Shown here piece after piece: positions 59,254-64,000 of a stretch of 64,000 nucleotides of DNA (positions are counted from its first letter, which is position 1; every line of letters starts with the position of its first letter). The notes beneath the pieces are model-generated. The model was not told the DNA's origin. It saw only the letters and a list, made by a program, of their open reading frames with translations, and did not search any database. The position numbers and the translations under genes were made by a program. Source of the DNA: JBDTSW01 sp963797835 (lineage in GTDB: Bacteria > Actinomycetota > Thermoleophilia > Solirubrobacterales > 70-9); contig CAWCRN010000022.1 in assembly GCA_963797835.1 (NCBI GenBank), positions 1-64,000 on the forward strand, written 5' to 3'.

Positions 59254-59862
59254 CTAGCCGCGGAGGAGCGTTCGCGCCAGTTCGGCGATCGTCTCCCGCG
59301 TCTGGCGCAGCGAAAGCCCGTATTCGCGCCGCAGCCACAGAAAGGACTCGAGGCTGGTCAGCATATGCAGGGTCGCTGCGGCTCGCGCCTCGCTCAAACC
59401 GCTTCGGAGCCGGCCCGCCCGCACCAGCCGCCGGGCCAGGCGCCGAATGTCGGCGCGCTGCTCCTCACGCTGGCGCTCGACGAGTGCGCTCGCGTCCGGC
59501 TCGAGGACGACGATCGCCTGGAGCTGCTCGTGGAAGAAGCCGTAGGCGTCCCAGATCGCGCAGGAAGCGCCGATCAGGGCCTCGAGCGCCTCCACCGGGT
59601 CATCGATCGCGAGCGCTTCTTGGATCGCCCGCATCTCGGGCCCCTCCATGCTGCTCGTGAAGAGCGCCTGGAGCACGCCGAGCTTCGAGCCGAAGCGATT
59701 GAACACCGTCGCCCGCGAGACGCCTGCCGCGGCGGCCAGCTCGTCCATGGTCGCTGTGTGGAAGGCGTTCTCCCTGATCAGACGCATGGCCGCCTCGAGG
59801 ATGCGGTCGACGCTTTCCGGGGTGCCCCTCCGGCGTGCCGCGGTGTAGCTCCTCCTCGCCAT
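59254..59862 (-). CDS. TetR family transcriptional regulator
   Basis: 202 residues. HTH: VDRILEAAMRLIRENAFHTA, TMDELAAAAGVSRATVFNRF. The C-terminal half is helical (EALEALIGASCAIWDAYGFF, ATLHMLTSLESFLWLRREYG). ATG 59862 gives MARRSYTAARRRG; an earlier start at 59904 would run into the operator region. Divergent from the NmrA-like gene and probably its repressor. Confidence 0.92.
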   Translation of the reverse strand: MARRSYTAARRRGTPESVDRILEAAMRLIRENAFHTATMDELAAAAGVSRATVFNRFGSKLGVLQALFTSSMEGPEMRAIQEALAIDDPVEALEALIGASCAIWDAYGFFHEQLQAIVVLEPDASALVERQREEQRADIRRLARRLVRAGRLRSGLSEARAAATLHMLTSLESFLWLRREYGLSLRQTRETIAELARTLLRG

Positions 59863-59907
59863 GTCCACAGAGTAGTTGCCTGGCTTGCCGAGACTTAGAC
59901 GCATATG

Positions 59908-59924
59908 CTAGACTTATAGTCTAG
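59908..59924. promoter_or_regulatory. operator-like inverted repeat
   Basis: CTAGACT-TAT-AGTCTAG, perfect 7-bp arms, in the 95-bp gap between the divergent TetR and NmrA-like genes. GACTTAGAC just upstream (59892-59900) is a second possible half-site. Confidence 0.7.
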
Positions 59925-59957
59925 ATGCTCAGTACACCACTCAGGAAGGAGCCCAGC

Positions 59958-60809
59958 ATGACAACCAACACCGATGAGAGGCCCACTCTGGTCCTCGGCG
60001 GAACCGGCAAGACCGGCCGCCGGGTCGCGGAGCGGCTCGAGGCCCGCGGCCTGCCCGTACGCATAGGCTCGCGCTCAGGCCAGCCGCCGTTCGATTGGGA
60101 GGATCGCTCGACCTGGGCGCCCGCGCTGGACGGGGTGAAGGCTGCGTACGTCTCTTACTACCCCGATCTAGCGGTACCGGGCGCCGCAGAGACGGTCGGC
60201 TCGTTCGCCGAGCTGGCGGCGAAGGGCGGCGTCCCGCGGCTGGTGCTGCTGTCCGGGCGTGGCGAGCCCGAGGCCCAGCTGGCGGAGCAGGCCGTGCGCG
60301 CCGCCGGCGCCGAGGTGACGATCCTGCGCGCGGCCTGGTTCGCCCAGAACTTCAGCGAGAACTACCTGCTCGACGGGGTTCTGAGCGGCGAGGTCGTCCT
60401 GCCGGCCGGAGAGGTGCCCGAGCCGTTCGTCGACGCCGACGACATCGCAGACGTCGCGGTCTCGGCCCTGACCGACGACAAGCACACCGGACAGCTCTAC
60501 GAGCTGAGCGGCCCTCGGCTGCTCTCCTTCGCGGATGCGGTCGAGGAGATCTCAGCTGCGGCCGGCCGCGAGATCCGCTACGTGCCGATCTCGATCGAGG
60601 AATTTGTCGCCGCCGCCTACGAGGATGTGCCCGCTGAGGCCGTCGAGCTCCTCACCTACCTATTCGGCGAGGTACTTGACGGCCGCAACGCCCACCTGGC
60701 GGATGGCGTCCAGCGGGCCCTGGGCCGGGAGCCTCGGGACTTCCGTGACTACGCTCGGGCCACGGCGGCCACGGGCGTGTGGAACAGCTCGCCCGTGGTC
60801 GCTAGCTGA
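59958..60809 (+). CDS. NmrA-like NAD(P)H-binding protein
   Basis: 283 residues. The Rossmann motif LVLGGTGKTGRRVAERLEAR is at the start, then VKAAYVSYYPDLAVPGAAET, GVPRLVLLSGRGEPEAQ and FAQNFSENYLLDGVLSGEVV, ending with the family's EEFVAAAYEDVPAEAVELL. This atypical SDR group acts as NAD(P)H-quinone reductases or redox sensors. ATG 59958 follows AGGAAGGAG. TetR-controlled by context. Confidence 0.9.
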   Translation: MTTNTDERPTLVLGGTGKTGRRVAERLEARGLPVRIGSRSGQPPFDWEDRSTWAPALDGVKAAYVSYYPDLAVPGAAETVGSFAELAAKGGVPRLVLLSGRGEPEAQLAEQAVRAAGAEVTILRAAWFAQNFSENYLLDGVLSGEVVLPAGEVPEPFVDADDIADVAVSALTDDKHTGQLYELSGPRLLSFADAVEEISAAAGREIRYVPISIEEFVAAAYEDVPAEAVELLTYLFGEVLDGRNAHLADGVQRALGREPRDFRDYARATAATGVWNSSPVVAS

Positions 60810-60889
60810 GGACGATCGAGGTGCGGGTGGCTGTGGAGGCCGAATTTGACGAGCGTTCGGCCCCAATTTGCGTGGTACCAAGTGCTGAC

Positions 60890-61822
60890 TCAGGACCTTA
60901 TGCGCGGCGCCACCTCGGCGGCCACGAGCTCTATCTGCCGCTGCTCGTCTCCCAGGGGCCAGAGGAAGACCTGTTGACACCCGGCCTCGGCGTAGTTTGA
61001 GAGCAGCTCGGCGCAGTGCTCTGCGGGGCCAACGCACACTTGGTCGCGCAGCTCCTCGGGGTCGCGATTCAACAACGGAGCCAGCACCTCACGGAGAACT
61101 CGATCACGCTCTGCGCGCTCCTCCGTCACCCAAGTCCACATGGTCACGAGGGCGTTCGGGAATCCATCCGCGCCGCGATCCTGTTTGCGTAGCTCGCCAG
61201 CCAGCAGTTCGCATCCGGAGGCGAAGAGCTCGGGGGTCGTGTTGTACGCCGAGGCCAGCCACCCGTCGGCCAAGCGCGCAACCCGGCGGAGCCCCGCCTC
61301 CGAGCCCCAGCTTCCGATCCACAGCGGGACGCCGCCGTCCCGGAGTGGGGGCGGCGCCAGCTCGACCTCGGGCAGGGCGTAGTAGCGAGTGGCCTGCGGC
61401 TTCGGCCCGCGGCGAATCAGGGCGCGGAGCACCGTCACCGCCTCGTCGAAGCGCTTCCACCTGTCCTCGAACGGCACGCCGGTAGCGTCGTAGTCACGCC
61501 TGGTGGAGCCCGGACCGAGGCCGGCGATGAGCCGTCCGCCGGAGAGGACGTCGAGGGCGGCGAGCGTCTTCGCCAATGGCACCGGCCCCCGCAGGGCGAC
61601 CAAGGAGATCGTCGTCGCCAGCGCCAGATCTCCAGAACGCTCGACCACCGCGGCGAGGGCGGTCGGCCCGTCGAGCCAGGGAGTGGAGAAGACGAAATGA
61701 TCGTTGGCGGAGATGGAGGCAAAGCCGCATTCGCGTGCAGCGTCCACCGTCGATTGCACTCGCCCGAGCGACAGCCCCTCGTGGCCGAATTCCATCAGCG
61801 GCAGATGGACGCCGAGTTCCAT
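60890..61822 (-). CDS. LLM-class (F420-dependent-type) oxidoreductase
   Basis: 310 residues of a luciferase-like monooxygenase TIM barrel: MELGVHLPLMEFGHEGLSLG, FASISANDHFVFSTPWLDGP, LALATTISLVALRGPVPLAK, LSGGRLIAGLGPGSTRRDYD, VPLWIGSWGSEAGLRRVARL. In Actinobacteria such proteins usually use F420 or FMN. Its start lies about 70 bp from the left-arm remnant at 61896. No partner gene is adjacent on its strand. Confidence 0.9.
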   Translation of the reverse strand: MELGVHLPLMEFGHEGLSLGRVQSTVDAARECGFASISANDHFVFSTPWLDGPTALAAVVERSGDLALATTISLVALRGPVPLAKTLAALDVLSGGRLIAGLGPGSTRRDYDATGVPFEDRWKRFDEAVTVLRALIRRGPKPQATRYYALPEVELAPPPLRDGGVPLWIGSWGSEAGLRRVARLADGWLASAYNTTPELFASGCELLAGELRKQDRGADGFPNALVTMWTWVTEERAERDRVLREVLAPLLNRDPEELRDQVCVGPAEHCAELLSNYAEAGCQQVFLWPLGDEQRQIELVAAEVAPRIRS

Positions 61823-61895
61823 GGCACCTCGATGCTGTCACAGGTGCCAGGCAATGCTTGGCGCGCCGATATTCGCCTCGGCGAGTTGATCGCCA

Positions 61896-61950
61896 TTGGG
61901 CACCAGCCTCATTCTGGTGCCCAAATCCAACGACATCCGCATGGCATCAA
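61896..61950 (+). repeat. left arm of an attachment-like site without tRNA core (Ala-13)
   Basis: TTGGGCACCA (61896-61905) / TGGTGCCCAA (61915-61924), followed by ATCC boxes at 61925 and 61935 and a decayed third. The sequence diverges after GCATGGCATCAACGC. No tRNA fragment follows, so only the arm remains. Confidence 0.65.
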
Positions 61951-62122
61951 CGCTTGGGACGAGGACTCGCCTTGCCCGCGCGACCAGCGCTAGGCACTCG
62001 GGCACAAGGGGCTGGTCGATATGGTTCTGCTCATCGGCCTGTACCTGACGACGTGCGCGATCATCAACGCGTTCGAGGTCCCAGCTCCTGAGGCGGTCCG
62101 GTGAGCCGAACGTTGTAAATCG

Positions 62123-63439
62123 ATGCGTCAAGGGGATCATCTGGCGCCCGTGTCGTTGGTCGGCCGGCGGGCCGTGCCGGCCGCCCAAGCCGCCCGCGAG
62201 CTGCTGGAGCGAAACCGCGTTCCGCATCGCTGGATCGACCTCGACGAGGATCCTGTCGGGCGAATGCTGGGCGACAGGCCGATCGCAGAGCGACCGCTGC
62301 CGGTCGCCCTGTTTGCCAACGGCGAGACGCTCGACGGCCCGCCAACTTACGTCGAGCCTTACCCGGGACAAGTCCGAGCCTCGGCTGTCGAGGACTACAT
62401 CGCGTCGGCGTCGTGGCTGAGCGAACTCGCCCGCCGGGCCGGACTGCATTGCCAGCCAGAACGCGAGGAGTACGACCTCGCTGTCCTCGGCGCCGGGCCG
62501 GCCGGCCTCACCGCAGCGGTCTATGCGGCCTCGGAGGGTCTCAATGTCCTGGTCGTCGAGCGCATGGCTCCGGGCGGTCAAGCCGGTACGAGTTCGAGGA
62601 TTGAGAACTACCCCGGGTTTGCCGACGGGGTCAGCGGCAGCGAGCTGGCTGAGAGCGCCTATCGGCAGGCGCTTCGCTTCGGAGCCGAGTTTCTGATCGG
62701 TGTCAACTTGGTGGGCAGCCGAGGCCGGGATGACGGGCTGGTCGATGTCGAGCTCACAAGCGGTGCGACCGTTAGGGCGCGCTCGGGGATCATCGCCTCC
62801 GGAGTTCGCTACCGCCGCCTCGAGGCACCCGGGGTAGAGGAGTTGGTTGGAAGCGGCGTCTACTACGGTGCGGCGCCCGGCGAGGCTGACGAATATCGCG
62901 ACGCCAGCGTGGCGGTAGTGGGCGGCGCCAACTCCGCCGGCCAGGCGGCTCTCCACTTCGCCAGCGCGGCGGCACGGGTAACGATGCTCATCCGCGGGGA
63001 CTCGATCGCCCGCGGGATGTCCCAGTACCTGGTCGAGCGGGTTGAGGCGAATGAGCGGATCGACGTCCGTACCCAAACACGCCTCCTTCGAGCCAGCGGC
63101 TCACCTCACCTGTCTGAGATCGAGGTCTCCGGGCCGAACGGCAGTGAGACGATCGGCGTCGACGGCCTCTTCCTCTTGATCGGTGGCGACCCACTGATCG
63201 CGACGGTGGAGAACTGGCTCGACGTCGACGAGCGCGGGTTTCTGCTCACCGGTCCGGATCTGCCGAGGGGGACAGGCGCCGGGCAGTGGTCGCTCGACCG
63301 CGAGCCCGGATTTCTCGAATCGAGCGTGCCGGGTGTCTTCGTGGCCGGCGACGTGCGCCACGGCTCGATCAAGCGCGTTGCCTCCGCGGTGGGCGAGGGG
63401 GCCATGGCCGTGGCGCTGGTCCACAGCTACCTGTCGTAG
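62123..63439 (+). CDS. thioredoxin-reductase-like flavoprotein without redox Cys pair
   Basis: 438 residues. Residues 1-100 resemble a glutaredoxin/thioredoxin-like domain (APVSLVGRRAVPAAQAAREL, LLERNRVPHRWIDLDEDP) but have no C-x-x-C. From residue 115 a TrxR-like flavoprotein follows: FAD motif VLGAGPAGLTAAVYAASEG, APGGQAGTSSRIENYPGF, NADPH motif VAVVGGANSAGQAALHFA and C-terminal GVFVAGDVRHGSIKRVASAV. The active-site C-A-T-C is replaced by GAAP (GVYYGAAPGE). It therefore cannot reduce thioredoxin in the usual way; ferredoxin-NADP or other electron transfer is more likely. Confidence 0.85.
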   Translation: MRQGDHLAPVSLVGRRAVPAAQAARELLERNRVPHRWIDLDEDPVGRMLGDRPIAERPLPVALFANGETLDGPPTYVEPYPGQVRASAVEDYIASASWLSELARRAGLHCQPEREEYDLAVLGAGPAGLTAAVYAASEGLNVLVVERMAPGGQAGTSSRIENYPGFADGVSGSELAESAYRQALRFGAEFLIGVNLVGSRGRDDGLVDVELTSGATVRARSGIIASGVRYRRLEAPGVEELVGSGVYYGAAPGEADEYRDASVAVVGGANSAGQAALHFASAAARVTMLIRGDSIARGMSQYLVERVEANERIDVRTQTRLLRASGSPHLSEIEVSGPNGSETIGVDGLFLLIGGDPLIATVENWLDVDERGFLLTGPDLPRGTGAGQWSLDREPGFLESSVPGVFVAGDVRHGSIKRVASAVGEGAMAVALVHSYLS

Positions 63440-63552
63440 CGGGTCGTCGGTTAGAGGCTGACTCCCTGCAGCTGGGTAAGGTGCAGGCTGGTTCAAGGCT
63501 GGGGTCGGACCTACCGCCGGCCGCATGCATCGGGGACGAAACGGATGTCGTT

Positions 63553-64000
63553 ATGACCGAGACAACCGGCGGAGGCATTGTCCGTCTGAGTGGGGAAGGC
63601 GAAACCACTTCGCTCTTCGGCGACACCTACGTAGTCAAGGTGGCTGGCGGCGACACCGGTGGAACGCTCGCGGTGATCGAGGCAGACCTCGCTCCCAAGA
63701 GCGGTGGGACGCCACTTCACGTGAACACACTGGAGGACGAGAACTACTACGTGATCGAGGGAACCCTCAACTTTCGGCTCGGCGAGCGCACCCTGGAAGC
63801 CCCGGCGGGAGCCTTCATCCACATTCCCAAGGGGACCGTGCATACCCATTGGAACGCCACGGACGCGCCAGTCAAGCTGTTGGCGTTTCCCGCTCCGGCC
63901 GGTTTCGAGACCTTCTTCGCCGACCTCGCCGAGCTGATGGCGAGTACGCCCGCCGGACCGCCGGACGAGAGCCGGATCGCGGCGGTTTACGAGAAGTACG
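63553..64000 (+). CDS. cupin-domain protein, cut by the window end
   Basis: At least 149 residues. Cupin motif 1 reads PLHVNTLEDENYYVIEGTLN (H and E ligands; the second H is N) and motif 2 IPKGTVHTHWN (H). The tail FPAPAGFETFFADLAELM resembles that of the cupin at 4118, so the two are related. ATG 63553 is the first start of the conserved part. The 3' end lies outside the window. Role unknown. Confidence 0.82.
   Translation, partial: MTETTGGGIVRLSGEGETTSLFGDTYVVKVAGGDTGGTLAVIEADLAPKSGGTPLHVNTLEDENYYVIEGTLNFRLGERTLEAPAGAFIHIPKGTVHTHWNATDAPVKLLAFPAPAGFETFFADLAELMASTPAGPPDESRIAAVYEKY

Noticed and set aside
1746..61950. CRISPR or classical integron attC array
   Set aside because: Spacing is irregular and gene-sized, cores are tRNA-derived, and no cas gene, intI or attC-like R/L boxes were seen.
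63441..63475. Decayed tRNA-Ala fragment after the TrxR-like gene
   Set aside because: GGTCGTCGGTT and CTGACT recall the T arm, but the loop is disrupted and no flank matches.

Overview
The window is high-GC actinobacterial DNA. The gene content (an F420-type LLM oxidoreductase, DHA2 drug exporters, many SnoaL/NTF2-like, VOC, MBL-fold and RibD_C-like small enzymes, delta-60 repeat and Ig-like secreted proteins) best fits a soil Thermoleophilia/Solirubrobacterales-type genome. That placement is inference from gene style, not from a marker gene. No rRNA, complete tRNA or CRISPR array was seen. Several otherwise conserved genes carry single-base frameshifts (36-1660, 5125-5615, 33188-33933, near 44690, near 57057, 57937-59227), which reflects either gene decay or indel errors in the assembly.

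The dominant structural feature is a set of about eleven same-orientation (+ strand) sites whose core is the 3' part of a tRNA-Ala(CGC), from the anticodon stem to the discriminator A, with no 5' half. The best copies lie at 1746-2004, 4656-4953, 17579-17839 and 20329-20588. They carry the same surroundings: a TTGGGCACCA/TGGTGCCCAA inverted repeat, three or four ATCC boxes at an exact 10-bp period, the tRNA 3' half, and on the right either a CGCGCGAAGC-type hairpin or a directly repeated TGGTGCCCA. Partial copies lie at 15682, 22676, 25052, 28577, 29332, 47513, 48477 and 61896. Two further sites, near 9440 and 10756, contain the 3' half of an initiator tRNA-Met. This layout resembles tyrosine-recombinase attachment sites repeated through the region, and it cuts the window into blocks of one to a few genes. 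No integrase is encoded here.

Layout: 1-1660 broken delta-60 repeat protein; 2061-4615 SRPBCC, MBL hydrolase, SnoaL and cupin; 5125-9053 broken TolB-like gene, membrane protein, IS110-family transposase and RibD_C reductase; 9676-10521 a single unknown membrane protein between two tRNA-Met halves; 10831-15661 hydrolase and DHA2 exporter divergent from a TetR repressor, then an Acg-type nitroreductase; 15791-17518 MFS-cNMP protein alone; 18007-20226 TetR, hydrolase and SnoaL; 20605-22700 epimerase and MDR reductase; 22755-24932 secreted protein and M19 dipeptidase; 25322-28518 two SnoaL-like proteins, MBL and adenylate cyclase; 28688-29251 RibD_C reductase alone.

29522-43040 is a longer stretch without clear sites. 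It holds a VOC-ABM-MFS-GNAT-truncated-haemoglobin operon and an ECF sigma/VOC/MFS unit next to an SDR; the MFS and the SDR share a duplicated 60-bp upstream element. 43334-47082 holds a small monooxygenase, a truncated DUF1003 gene and a large secreted beta-helix protein. 47635-54938 holds hydrolases, a BBE-type oxidase with divergent HxlR, and an ArsR-AHSA1 pair divergent from a RibD_C reductase. 55051-64000 holds TetR-controlled MMPL/MFS exporters, TetR with a divergent NmrA reductase, an LLM oxidoreductase, a cysteine-less TrxR-like flavoprotein and a cupin running off the end. Divergent regulator/target pairs with visible inverted repeats recur (13489, 51455, 53042, 55713, 59908), so most blocks look like self-regulated resistance or detoxification modules.
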